IMG/VR virus record: IMGVR_UViG_3300009034_000001
Location: 124,001 to 188,000 of that record
Source of the DNA: a virus
Strand: one strand, 5' to 3'
DNA length: 64,000 nt
The position numbers and the translations under genes were made by a program. Below, piece by piece: positions 1 through 7,916 of the stretch; the stretch's first letter is position 1, and the number at the start of each line of letters is the position of its first letter. Below the pieces are notes generated by a model. That model was not told the DNA's origin. It did not search any database and was given only the letters and a program-made list of their open reading frames with translations.

Positions 1-13
1 AAGTATGCTCATT

Positions 14-529
14 TCAAATTTTTGATAAGCCCATACCTTTGGTGATACTTTCAACTAATGACTTATACGTTTGACAAGTATCACGGAAAGCTCGATGTGG
101 CGGAATTGGCTCTCTAGTTTTTAATACCTCAAATAACAAACTAGTATCCCAGCCACAATAATGAAACGGCCAATCAAGATTGGCGTGTTTCAAAAGTTTC
201 TGCATAAAAGACCACTCGAAGACAATACAATCAGACATCAAAATGGGTCTCGCCCCCGCGCACTTTTCAACAACCAACTTTGCAACATCTGTGTAAATTT
301 GAGCTTTTTCGATGTATTCAAGTTTACTTATCCTATGTACAACACTAGCATTCCAATGTTGGTTTTCCCAGTATGTTGCATTAGTCACTTGAGGCCAAAG
401 AATCAAGGTATCAATAGTGTGTACAATTTCCCAACTTGCATTAAGATATAAGCCGCCAATTTCAATCGGATAGTCTTCATCTGAAACCAGGCCGGTGGTT
501 TCAAAATCAACTAGGAAGTACTTTATCAT
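14..529 (-). CDS. DnaQ-like DEDD 3'-5' exonuclease
   Basis: The protein has 171 residues. Exo I motif DFETTG is at about residues 8-13, an exo II-like segment SDCIVFEWSFM is near 99-109, and exo III HRAFRDT is near 146-152, which is the DEDDh arrangement. Members degrade DNA or RNA 3' to 5' with two metal ions. It is too short to carry a polymerase. A GGAGGTG precedes the ATG. It could be a proofreading subunit, an RNase T/oligoribonuclease-type enzyme or a nucleotide-scavenging exonuclease; the sequence does not decide. A second DEDD exonuclease lies at 2704-3249. Confidence 0.8.
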   Translation of the reverse strand: MIKYFLVDFETTGLVSDEDYPIEIGGLYLNASWEIVHTIDTLILWPQVTNATYWENQHWNASVVHRISKLEYIEKAQIYTDVAKLVVEKCAGARPILMSDCIVFEWSFMQKLLKHANLDWPFHYCGWDTSLLFEVLKTREPIPPHRAFRDTCQTYKSLVESITKGMGLSKI

Positions 530-558
530 ATCATATCACCTCCGAGGGAGCCTAGCTA

Positions 559-741
559 CTAAAGCTCCACTTTAATATCTCTAACAACAGTACGTCCAAA
601 GTACACGCCGTTCAAACATTTATCCTTAGTAATTTCGATCTTTACTACGTCACAATTGGTATTATCTTCAAAGTTCCGAAGTAACTGCTGAACTTGATGG
701 ATCAAATCTGTTTTCAATTTTTTAGCATCCATAAGTAGCAT
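559..741 (-). CDS. Small hypothetical protein
   Basis: This 60-residue protein is not recognised. Its ATG is preceded by GGAGG at normal spacing. It has no cysteine pair or membrane segment and a mixed charged composition with a predicted amphipathic helix near residues 8-25. Confidence 0.6.
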   Translation of the reverse strand: MLLMDAKKLKTDLIHQVQQLLRNFEDNTNCDVVKIEITKDKCLNGVYFGRTVVRDIKVEL

Positions 742-765
742 CTAAAACCTCCATGTGAAATTATT

Positions 766-842
766 TGGTGGAACCGGAGGGATTTGAACCCTCAACTTCC
801 TGCTTGCAAGGCAGGTGCTCTCCCAAATTGAGCTACGGCCCC
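766..842 (-). tRNA. tRNA-Ala (anticodon TGC)
   Basis: On the minus strand the cloverleaf starts GGGGCCG and ends CGGTTCC-A-CCA, giving a 7-bp acceptor stem with two G-T pairs and a genome-encoded CCA. The anticodon stem CCTGC/GCAGG closes the loop CTTGCAA, so the anticodon is TGC. The T loop TTCAAAT is flanked by GAGGG/CCCTC. Length is 77 nt including CCA. It sits between small protein genes and so is probably cut from a long mRNA. Confidence 0.95.
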
Positions 843-848
843 ATACTT

Positions 849-929
849 TCAACTCGGTGGCATTGGAACATTCCAAAAGAGATAAACCAAAATTACGCCA
901 GTAATAGCCAAAACAACAAAACCCGCCAT
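849..929 (-). CDS. 26-residue membrane peptide
   Basis: A very short ORF with one hydrophobic segment covering about residues 3-20 (GFVVLAITGVILVYLFW) and a PMPPS tail. An AGGGG stands about 10 nt before the ATG, partly inside the end of the upstream CCC1-like gene. Function is unknown; position and size match the other tiny membrane ORFs in this window. Confidence 0.45.
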   Translation of the reverse strand: MAGFVVLAITGVILVYLFWNVPMPPS

Positions 930-934
930 TTTTA

Positions 935-1426
935 CTATACCCCTAATAAAAACATACCACTAATCCAGATGCCAAGGAAATAAGTTGAGGTTAAAACACA
1001 AGTAGCAATTCCTACATGTTCTAATATGACTTTCCAAGGCTCAAGATTTTGTGTTCTTGCAATATAGAAACTGAATACTGCAAGTAACACCATACCAAAC
1101 ATAATATTAACTATGATAGCAACTTGCAATGAAAAGAGTAAACACGGTATAATAAACAATAAAGTAAACAAGAACTTTGATAAAACAGTCGAAATTGTAG
1201 ATTCCCAAACTGACTTCATACATCTACCCTTTGACTCTTCTGATAGATGAATCCCAAGTGCATCAGAAACGGAATCAGCAACAGCAATCATTAATATAAC
1301 GCCAATAACCGCAAGTTGCAAGTGCGTTCCAGAATACATACCGACCATTAATCCTAACGTTGTTATTACGCTAGAGGTCAATCCAAAACCAAAGCCTGTT
1401 TTTACGGAACGTTTCATAATAACCAA
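935..1426 (-). CDS. CCC1/VIT1-like membrane transporter
   Basis: About 163 residues with five hydrophobic segments. The motif TSSVITTLGLMVGMYSG followed by IAVADSVSDALGIHLSEES resembles the first two helices of vacuolar iron transporter/CCC1 family proteins, where acidic residues of the second helix and the SEES segment lie on the metal path. Family members move Fe2+ or Mn2+ across membranes. The start is uncertain: TTG at 1426 or ATG at 1417, neither with a good ribosome site, and the frame stays open about 60 bases further upstream. Substrate is inference. Confidence 0.5.
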   Translation of the reverse strand: MVIMKRSVKTGFGFGLTSSVITTLGLMVGMYSGTHLQLAVIGVILMIAVADSVSDALGIHLSEESKGRCMKSVWESTISTVLSKFLFTLLFIIPCLLFSLQVAIIVNIMFGMVLLAVFSFYIARTQNLEPWKVILEHVGIATCVLTSTYFLGIWISGMFLLGV

Positions 1427-1451
1427 ACGTGTTATTCGAAAACGGATGCTT

Positions 1452-1538
1452 TCATAACTTCGAGGAATAGTTTTTTAATAAGCTTTCCCCTATTCTTTTA
1501 AGTGTTGGTTCAAATGCCATTAAGTGGATTTTCAACAA
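1452..1538 (-). CDS. Possible 28-residue ORF (TTG start)
   Basis: This short frame begins at TTG, 8 nt after a GGAG that directly follows the stem-loop at 1549-1573. The predicted product is basic and amphipathic with no recognisable motif. It may be only a leader for the CCC1-like gene. Confidence 0.25.
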   Translation of the reverse strand: MLKIHLMAFEPTLKRIGESLLKNYSSKL

Positions 1539-1548
1539 ATCATTTTCT

Positions 1549-1573
1549 CCTATCGTGCTCTTGGAACGATAGG
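1549..1573 (-). other. 8-bp perfect stem-loop ahead of a ribosome site
   Basis: CCTATCGT (1549-1556) and ACGATAGG (1566-1573) form a perfect 8-bp stem with a 9-nt loop. On the minus strand the 3' arm runs straight into GGAG, so the hairpin could hide or expose that ribosome site. No U-run follows on the minus strand, which argues against an intrinsic terminator. Confidence 0.5.
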
Positions 1574-1652
1574 GTGCATTTTAATTATCAGATATACTAA
1601 ATGGCACTACTTCTGCCAATATAATCAAACTCTTTAACAATTCCTTGAAGAA

Positions 1653-1910
1653 TTACCGGGAGACTGTATCGCCAAAACATTGTTGTAAATTAACTTCCTT
1701 CAATTTTTCAGTTCTTCCAGCGTACAAATCACAACTGCTACAACGGAAATGAATACAGTGTTGAAACTCATGCATTACAAGGTGGCCAATACACTCTGGA
1801 TGCTGTGGACACCAAATGGTAGTGGCCAATAACCTAATTGGCTTCTCCCCCATACAGCCATACACAGGATCCACAATGTGATCAAAAGCAGGCTTACACT
1901 TTGACATCAT
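1653..1910 (-). CDS. Small HExxH putative metallopeptidase
   Basis: 85 residues with the zinc-metallopeptidase motif HEFQH at about residues 47-51 and several cysteines on both sides (WCPQHPEC, FRCSSC), which could form a second metal site. The HExxH helix and a preceding strand (IGHLVM) resemble minimal gluzincin or SprT-like cores, but the third ligand cannot be assigned. GGAGG precedes a double ATG. It lies just downstream of the ClpP-like gene. Confidence 0.5.
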   Translation of the reverse strand: MMSKCKPAFDHIVDPVYGCMGEKPIRLLATTIWCPQHPECIGHLVMHEFQHCIHFRCSSCDLYAGRTEKLKEVNLQQCFGDTVSR

Positions 1911-1920
1911 ATGCCTCCGA

Positions 1921-2655
1921 TTAAATTATTTCGTCCAACAAACCAAATTCTTTTGCTTGTTCTGCTGAAAACCACAGGTCTTTCCGTTCCCACTTTTGTT
2001 CGATTTCTTCTGGAGACTTTTTCGTACGCAACGCTAATTCATCACGCAACATTACATTCAACTTTTTCAATTCTGCTATTTCGTCTTCCAACTTGAAAAG
2101 GTCGCCCTCTAGGCCGGCCTTACCACAAACGTGAATCAATATCCTGGACATCTTATAAGCAATTCGTCTTGTACAAGCCTGTAAAATATCAGCTGCCATA
2201 GATGCCGCAAGACCTCTAACCTCTCCAATTATAACCTTCCCATTACGTTGGGCATGTTTTATGGTATTAAAGATCAACAGTCCTGGAAAAACTTCGCCTC
2301 CTCTCGAGTTTATAATAATCACAATCTTATCACGGAACTTGGAAACGTAATTGAAATCCCTCAAGAAATCTTTGGCAACATCATCGTCGATATCACCAAG
2401 TAAAGGCACATACCCATCGTCTAACAGGAGCTTCTGTTGATAATCATGCAACATGTAACGTGGAGTACCATCTGCGCCAATTTGTGGCTTCAAACGTTCT
2501 TGCTCTTCGTCATCATCCACCTCCGCTTCAATCTGTTCTACTACCACCTGTGGGCACATGGGATTAGGATCATGCCTTTTGTGAACATCACTGCACATAA
2601 CAAAACCCCCTTTATCGGACAATATTAGTTTACTTATATCAAATTTTAACTGCAT
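1921..2655 (-). CDS. ClpP-like serine protease
   Basis: 244 residues. A ClpP/crotonase-fold core runs from about residue 75 to the end: IVIIINSRGGEVFPG, then the nucleophile Ser in GEVRGLAASMAAD, then the catalytic His in RILIHVCG, and a C-terminal SAEQAKEFGLLDEI typical of ClpP. The Asp of the triad is expected after the helical SPEEIEQKW part. The acidic N-terminal 70 residues are not part of ClpP. Phage ClpP homologues often act as prohead proteases, but no capsid genes are nearby. An internal ATG at 2598 has a stronger GGGGG ribosome site and may be the true start. Confidence 0.8.
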   Translation of the reverse strand: MQLKFDISKLILSDKGGFVMCSDVHKRHDPNPMCPQVVVEQIEAEVDDDEEQERLKPQIGADGTPRYMLHDYQQKLLLDDGYVPLLGDIDDDVAKDFLRDFNYVSKFRDKIVIIINSRGGEVFPGLLIFNTIKHAQRNGKVIIGEVRGLAASMAADILQACTRRIAYKMSRILIHVCGKAGLEGDLFKLEDEIAELKKLNVMLRDELALRTKKSPEEIEQKWERKDLWFSAEQAKEFGLLDEII

Positions 2656-2703
2656 TGATAAGGAACCTTCAACAAGAAACTAACCACATAGTTAAAAAGG
2701 CAA

Positions 2704-3249
2704 TTATGACCTTCCAAAGTAGGCCAGAACTCTTACTGTTTGAATTGCATCGTCTAAAGCATCATGATGTTTTCCATCAATGGGAAGTTGTAACCTTTTT
2801 GATACGTTCTTCAAGCCCCAAGACTTTGGCTTTAGTCCACGTTTACACATTTCCCACATTACAATACTTTTCAAATCCACACACCGCCGGTAAAAAGGAC
2901 AATTGCGGTTAATCTTTTCATATTGTACACGGAGAAAACCGGCATCAAAGGATACGCCCCAGGCTGCAAACTGTACGGACTTTGGATCCGTTAAAGCTTC
3001 CACCTTTTCCAATACTGGTTCCAGGGATGGCGCATTTAACAATACCTCTTCGGGAATTTGGTGTACCATCATAGACTTAGGCCTTCTAGTAGCTTCCAGG
3101 GGCTTCACGTAACTGCCAAATGACTTAATGATAGTTAATGTTTGTTTACAAACCAACACCGCGCCAATCTGACAGATACTGTAAGCTGACATCGGATCAA
3201 CGCCTGTTGCTTCAACGTCAATCACCAATAAATTCGTAGGAAAGTACAT
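2704..3249 (-). CDS. DEDDh 3'-5' exonuclease
   Basis: About 181 residues. Exo I is DVEATGVDP, exo II is WGVSFDAGFL and exo III is HHDALDDA, the order and spacing of DnaQ/RNase T-type DEDDh enzymes. It removes 3' nucleotides with two divalent ions. The ATG at 3249 is chosen because GAGGTG lies 6 nt before it; a GTG three codons upstream overlaps that site. It is a distinct paralogue of the exonuclease at 14-529. Confidence 0.82.
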   Translation of the reverse strand: MYFPTNLLVIDVEATGVDPMSAYSICQIGAVLVCKQTLTIIKSFGSYVKPLEATRRPKSMMVHQIPEEVLLNAPSLEPVLEKVEALTDPKSVQFAAWGVSFDAGFLRVQYEKINRNCPFYRRCVDLKSIVMWEMCKRGLKPKSWGLKNVSKRLQLPIDGKHHDALDDAIQTVRVLAYFGRS

Positions 3250-3273
3250 ATCTAACACCTCAAAACCGGTTTT

Positions 3274-3489
3274 CTACCGGTGAAAGTTAACAAAAGGGTA
3301 TCCAATCGTAAGCAATACCCAAAGTAGCAATACAATCCATATAGGACTTAAAACCCAAATCCATGGCCAGCTAACAACATTTAGAACTTTTAATAAGACA
3401 AACAAGACGGCAACAATAACAGACAACTTAATATAAGTATGCACAAATATAGCAAGTTCAGCAAGTACGAAGTAAATTTGGGATATCAA
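3274..3489 (-). CDS. Membrane protein, three hydrophobic segments
   Basis: 71 residues, almost entirely hydrophobic, with segments near 4-15, 23-37 and 42-64. It starts at TTG with GGAGG 7 nt upstream; the TTG overlaps the stop of the preceding Cys-rich gene. Not recognised. Confidence 0.6.
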   Translation of the reverse strand: MISQIYFVLAELAIFVHTYIKLSVIVAVLFVLLKVLNVVSWPWIWVLSPIWIVLLLWVLLTIGYPFVNFHR

Positions 3490-3680
3490 TCTTCTACCTC
3501 CTTACATCTAGTATGATCAAAACAAATAATACATTCCCGACAAATGGTACAAGGACGGTGTCGGTCAGCATACTCCTTGAACTTGCACTTCTGCTCATCA
3601 TCACAACCAAAAAGCCCTCCGCCACCTTCACAACTAACTAAACAGCCACACTCTAACGGTGTCCAAAATTCTCTGGCCAA
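3486..3680 (-). CDS. Cysteine-rich small protein
   Basis: 64 residues with eleven cysteines, including CGCLVSC, CTICRECIIC and a C-terminal HTRC. The pattern suggests two zinc sites or a metal cluster. TTG start with GGAGGTG upstream. Not recognised; the stop overlaps the next gene's start. Confidence 0.6.
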   Translation of the reverse strand: MAREFWTPLECGCLVSCEGGGGLFGCDDEQKCKFKEYADRHRPCTICRECIICFDHTRCKEVED

Positions 3681-3683
3681 CGT

Positions 3684-3884
3684 TCACACCTCCTTTAACA
3701 TATTTTTTACCGCCTTCCTAAATGTCTTATCACTTCGCATAGCATCTAAAAACTCTCTCTTTGTAGTACTCAACTTAATGTTTTTCCTCATTCCTTCAAT
3801 AGTGACAGCATCGTACTTCCTCCAACAAGGTGGAACGCCACCTGGCCTTCCGTCCCTTTCCCACTGTATACACCCCATACACAT
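3684..3884 (-). CDS. Small hypothetical protein
   Basis: The start is placed at 3884 because GGAGGTG stands 7 nt before this ATG; a longer reading would begin upstream inside that site. The product is about 66 residues with MCMGCIQWE at the N-terminus and a basic helical C-terminal half. Not recognised. Confidence 0.55.
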   Translation of the reverse strand: MCMGCIQWERDGRPGGVPPCWRKYDAVTIEGMRKNIKLSTTKREFLDAMRSDKTFRKAVKNMLKEV

Positions 3885-3913
3885 TACGTTCACCTCCATA
3901 GTCATTATTTTAT

Positions 3914-6343
3914 TCATTCTACGATAGACGTATGGAACCCTTTATAACCTTCAGCAAGCTCTATAAGCCGTTTGTTCACTAAGTAATTCACGGTGCCTTT
4001 GGGATAGGTATTATCCTTCCGTTGTGTGCCAGCAGACAATCCAGTCAAGATTTCAATACCTTCATTGATCGAATTTATCTTATAAATATGAAATTGGCCT
4101 TTTTTAACGGCTTGTGTCACATCCTCACGAAGCATCAAATTCCTTATATTCCGTGCCGGAATTAAAACGCCTTGTTCTCCCGTCAGACCTTTTTCTTTAC
4201 ATACATCAAAGAATCCTTCGATCTTTTGATTTACACCACCAATTGGCTGAATTTCACCTTGTTGGTTAACCGAGCCGGTCACGGCTATATACTGCTTAAT
4301 TGGAATATCGGCAAGGCTTGACAGTACGGCGTAAAGTTCAGTAGAAGAGGCACTATCCCCATCTACGCCAGTATAAGTTTGTTCAAAGCAAAGACTTGCT
4401 GTAAGAGACAAAGGCTTATCTTGTGCAAATTTCGATCCCAAGTAGCCAGATAAGATAAGCACGCCTTTATCATGAATTCGTCCGCTGAGTTTTGACTCTC
4501 TTTCAATATTAATCACACCACGTTTACCCAAGAAGGTTTTTGCTGTAATGCGTGAAGGGAAACCGAAACTAAATATTCCAAAGTCATAAACAGCTAATCC
4601 GTTAACCTGTCCAACAACTGACCCTTCAACATCAACCATAAGTGTTCCTTCGGAAATTAGTTGCCGGATATTCTCAGCTACAAGATCAAGTCGATGAATC
4701 TTCTTTTTAACAGCCATATCAACATGTGTTCCAGTAATCATTCGGCTTTCAGACTTCTTTGCCCAGTAGTCCGCCTCAATTGCCAAATCTTTCAACTGTC
4801 CAAAACGAGAAGATAACTTCTCCTGGTCACTTACCGCTCTTGAAGCATATTCCATAACCTTAGCAACACCTGCGCGGTCAAAGGGCAGTAACTTTTCACT
4901 GTCGCAACACTTTCGCAGAAACTGCGCATAACACACCAAATTTTCATCAGTTCGCTTGACTTTGTTGTTAAAATCAGCCTTTACCTTAAACATTTCCCAG
5001 AAATCTTCTTCATACAACGCCAGGAGTTGATAGATACGCTCCTCCCCGGTCATTACTATTTTGACGTTTAAAGGCACGGGCTGCGGTCTGATCCCTTGTG
5101 GAACAAGGAAACCAAATTGTTCAAGAGGGTCTTCAAGTCTAACTTCCTTTGTTTTGATAGCCCTCTTAAGTCCATCCCAAACTCCAGGACTAAACAAAAC
5201 ATCGCGTACGTTAAGAATTAAGTACCCACCGTTGGCCAATTGAAGGGATCCTGGTTTAATCATTGTGTGATCACTTATATAAGCGCCCATTACAGCCTTC
5301 CTTTCAATTTTGCCAAACATATTAAACCAACTGGGATTAGATTCAATAACTATTGGTGGCCCTTGAGAACAACTATTATCTACAAGCACATTCACCTTGA
5401 AGACAATAAACGGATCTGTTTGTATTGGAAAGGTAACTTCTTGTGAACTGTTTTTTGTTGGCTTGAAAAATAGTTGCAATTTTGTGAGTACAAATTCTTT
5501 AACCTCGTTTAAGAAATTTCTCACTTCCAGATATTCGCCATAGACTTCAAACAATTCAGTAAAAGGTCCAGTTATTACAAATTCGGCCACTCTTTTGCCC
5601 ATCTTGTTCAACTTAATGTCCGCCTCTTTTTCGAGACCGCTTACTAGTCTAGCGGTTGCATCAACCTTTTTCATCATCAGCCTTCGCTTTGTTTCAATGG
5701 CTTCCCTTTCTTCATCCTTTAGGCTTAAGAAATCCTCTCTGGATAAAGGCTTGCCGTCAGCCAAAGGAACTACTGTTGAGCCAGACATCGAAAGTTCAAC
5801 CATTAAGCCATCCTTCTTTGCTTCCATATCTAAAACGTGCAGTACTTCGCGATATTCCTTCTGTTTAGCTTCCAAAATTTCCTGCTTACGGTTCTGGACT
5901 TCTTCACTAGTAAAAGCCTTGGGTATTTCCACTTGCAAAGTCTTTAGAAGCCATTCCATATGATTCTTAAAGGACTTACCACACCCCTTTGATAATTTTA
6001 AAATCCGGGGCCGATCCGGATCGGTAAAGTTGTGTACGTAGCACCAATCACAGGGCTGAAAATTTATACCATGCGACCGTTTATCATTAACAAATTTTTC
6101 CACGCAAGACTTGATAGTGGTAGCCTTTCCGGTTCCAGTAAGTCCAGTTAGAAAGAGGTTATAACCCTGACTGTCAACATCTAGTCCAAAGTTAATGGAA
6201 TCTAATGCACGCTCTTGGCCAATAAATTCTTTAAGTGGCTCTAGGTTCGAGGTATCCTTGAACTTGAAATGTGTGGACGGACATCTCCATCGTAGTTCCT
6301 TAAGGGGAACTTTAAATTTTTTAAGCCTAATTTTATTTGACAT
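3914..6343 (-). CDS. Lon-family ATP-dependent protease (AAA_32 type)
   Basis: 809 residues, the usual size of the Lon-related proteases that carry a diverged AAA domain split by a long coiled-coil insert. Walker A is GLTGTGKAT near residues 67-75; the charged insert covers about 160-280. The C-terminal S16 domain has the catalytic Ser in GVDGDSASS and the Lys in GGVNQKIEGFF, the Lon Ser-Lys dyad. It should unfold and degrade proteins in the cytoplasm. Targets could be host regulators or defence proteins. The N-terminal LAN domain of classical Lon is absent, as expected for this subfamily. The ATG follows AGGAGG. Confidence 0.88.
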   Translation of the reverse strand: MSNKIRLKKFKVPLKELRWRCPSTHFKFKDTSNLEPLKEFIGQERALDSINFGLDVDSQGYNLFLTGLTGTGKATTIKSCVEKFVNDKRSHGINFQPCDWCYVHNFTDPDRPRILKLSKGCGKSFKNHMEWLLKTLQVEIPKAFTSEEVQNRKQEILEAKQKEYREVLHVLDMEAKKDGLMVELSMSGSTVVPLADGKPLSREDFLSLKDEEREAIETKRRLMMKKVDATARLVSGLEKEADIKLNKMGKRVAEFVITGPFTELFEVYGEYLEVRNFLNEVKEFVLTKLQLFFKPTKNSSQEVTFPIQTDPFIVFKVNVLVDNSCSQGPPIVIESNPSWFNMFGKIERKAVMGAYISDHTMIKPGSLQLANGGYLILNVRDVLFSPGVWDGLKRAIKTKEVRLEDPLEQFGFLVPQGIRPQPVPLNVKIVMTGEERIYQLLALYEEDFWEMFKVKADFNNKVKRTDENLVCYAQFLRKCCDSEKLLPFDRAGVAKVMEYASRAVSDQEKLSSRFGQLKDLAIEADYWAKKSESRMITGTHVDMAVKKKIHRLDLVAENIRQLISEGTLMVDVEGSVVGQVNGLAVYDFGIFSFGFPSRITAKTFLGKRGVINIERESKLSGRIHDKGVLILSGYLGSKFAQDKPLSLTASLCFEQTYTGVDGDSASSTELYAVLSSLADIPIKQYIAVTGSVNQQGEIQPIGGVNQKIEGFFDVCKEKGLTGEQGVLIPARNIRNLMLREDVTQAVKKGQFHIYKINSINEGIEILTGLSAGTQRKDNTYPKGTVNYLVNKRLIELAEGYKGFHTSIVE

Positions 6344-6354
6344 CCTCTTTCCTC

Positions 6355-7068
6355 CTATTTCTCTTCACCTTCAAAATAACCGTCAATGGCCGAACGACAC
6401 TTTGAAAACTCTGGAGCCGCTGACGAACGCCAACCAAAGTGTTGGTAAACAAAGATGCCGTTCTTCCACTCGTTGGACAACTTCGACCAATTAACCCCTT
6501 TACCGTATAACATTTCGTGTATATCCGACTGATTCTTATTCATTAACTCATTATGCGAAAAGTGTGACTGAGCTAACATATGTATACTGTTACGTTCCCA
6601 ATCCTTCTGACGCCAAATGAAGTAGTTACAAACTTCTTCCTTTGGGATATTAAATACTCTACAATCAAACAGGGCTAATTGGGGAGGCAAAACCACACCA
6701 TACCCATCAATGAAGAAATTTTTCGTAAATGTTACAGAAGCAATACTAGCTGCGATAGAAGTCATCTTTTGAATGTTATAATCAAACCAAGCTGAGGTAT
6801 TTAACTTATCAAAATCCGAAATCAAGATCGAAATTTCATCGGATTGGACATATGCACATTTTGAACCTTGGATTTCACTACACAACGCAATTGCGGTCTT
6901 TTTCATACAATCCGAAAAGATGTTATCAAACGGTTTTTCACATCTTCGTGTCAGGGTATGAAATGCTTTCCCATCCAGTCTCATAATAACAGGCGTTCTG
7001 CGACATAGTTTAATCCTGTAACGATTTTCGTAGTTCTCCTTCATTCTATCGCCTATCGACTGAGTCAT
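6355..7068 (-). CDS. thg1: tRNA(His) guanylyltransferase family protein (Thg1-like)
   Basis: About 237 residues. It has the Thg1 hallmarks: a GDRMKENYENRYR-like N-terminus, RLDGKAFHTLTRR with the first metal-binding Asp, and QSDEISILISDF with the second acidic pair. Thg1 adds G to the 5' end of tRNA-His; bacterial and phage Thg1-like proteins repair 5'-truncated tRNAs by 3'-5' templated addition. The ATG at 7068 is preferred, with GGAGG 5 nt before it; a TTG four codons upstream overlaps that site. It goes with the CCA-adding enzyme and RNA ligase as tRNA repair functions. Confidence 0.85.
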   Translation of the reverse strand: MTQSIGDRMKENYENRYRIKLCRRTPVIMRLDGKAFHTLTRRCEKPFDNIFSDCMKKTAIALCSEIQGSKCAYVQSDEISILISDFDKLNTSAWFDYNIQKMTSIAASIASVTFTKNFFIDGYGVVLPPQLALFDCRVFNIPKEEVCNYFIWRQKDWERNSIHMLAQSHFSHNELMNKNQSDIHEMLYGKGVNWSKLSNEWKNGIFVYQHFGWRSSAAPEFSKCRSAIDGYFEGEEK

Positions 7069-7091
7069 GAGGTCCTCCAAATTTATTTGAG

Positions 7092-7388
7092 CTATAACTT
7101 TTTTTCTTCAATCCATTCAACGGTTACCAAATTACCAAATAATTTATTAATGTTTTTCTCAATTGACTTTAGGTTTTTCTGCCATGGCCCAAAACTTTTA
7201 ACCATAGTTACGGTCACTTCGGAACTAACATAAGTTGCATAGGCCAAATCCTTTAGAAACTTACCATTGGCAAACTCCCATGCTCGGTTTTCCTTTGTAA
7301 AATACATTCGTACTTTACAATGATGTGGTTCGTAGTATTCCCACTTTACCTCAAAGTGAATTGGTTTCTTCGACTTCGTCATCCTCAT
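7092..7388 (-). CDS. Hypothetical protein
   Basis: About 98 residues. Start at 7388 fits AAGGGGG 5 nt upstream; an earlier ATG lies before that site. Basic and aromatic-rich (KWEYYEPHHCKVRMYF) with an alternating strand/helix pattern. Not recognised. Confidence 0.55.
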   Translation of the reverse strand: MRMTKSKKPIHFEVKWEYYEPHHCKVRMYFTKENRAWEFANGKFLKDLAYATYVSSEVTVTMVKSFGPWQKNLKSIEKNINKLFGNLVTVEWIEEKKL

Positions 7389-7429
7389 CGCTACCCCCTT
7401 CATGCCAATTGTTTAAACCTAAAAAAGCT

Positions 7430-7651
7430 TCACTTATGTGTGTCTTCATCTTCATTATCAGTCGATTCTTCAATCAAATCTGATACCTCGTCACGTAAGC
7501 TAGTGATTGGCAGTTCAAGCTCATAACCTAGTAGCCACTCCAATGCAGCTTTCACGCCCTTGTTGTACGGACTGGCCACTTTGTCAGACTCGTCACATTC
7601 AAGCATCTTCAAAACAACATCATCTCGACTTCTCCTAAATTGTTCACACAT
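7430..7651 (-). CDS. YNKGV-AALEW family protein, tandem copy A
   Basis: 73 residues. It closely matches the next gene (7689-7916): both start MCE-F-RSRD and share YNKGV-AALEW-LGYE followed by an acidic tail. The GGAGG ribosome site and the bases around it are also duplicated, including a remnant of the 3' end of the gene at 7909. A third, diverged member is at 33658-33813. Function unknown. Confidence 0.65.
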   Translation of the reverse strand: MCEQFRRSRDDVVLKMLECDESDKVASPYNKGVKAALEWLLGYELELPITSLRDEVSDLIEESTDNEDEDTHK

Positions 7652-7688
7652 TTACCTTTCCCTCCATTGCAGAAATTATTGTGTATAC

Positions 7689-7916
7689 TTACCTTAACCT
7701 CACGTCTTCATTTTCACTATCAGATGATTCTTCATCAAAATCCAAGTTTACCAAGTCGCGTGGGTCAATAATAGATAGTTCATCCTCATAACCTAAAATC
7801 CACTCCAAAGCCGCGTTCACTCCCTTGTTGTAAGGAACAAAAGATTTGGCAGACTCTTCACATTCAAACATCTTTGCGACAACTTCATCTCGACTTCTCT
7901 TAAAATGTTCACACAT
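7689..7916 (-). CDS. YNKGV-AALEW family protein, tandem copy B
   Basis: 75 residues, paralogue of the following gene. The ATG overlaps the last codons of the upstream ligase-like gene by 8 bases, and its GGAGG lies within that gene's coding end, so translation is probably coupled. It ends in a run of Glu, Asp and Ser. Function unknown. Confidence 0.65.
   Translation of the reverse strand: MCEHFKRSRDEVVAKMFECEESAKSFVPYNKGVNAALEWILGYEDELSIIDPRDLVNLDFDEESSDSENEDVRLR

Noticed and set aside
1549-1573. Intrinsic terminator
   Set aside because: The stem is followed by GGAGAAAA on the minus strand, not by a U-run.
3544-3927. Plus-strand 127-residue frame
   Set aside because: Antisense to three minus-strand genes with ribosome sites; low-complexity Pro/Ser composition.
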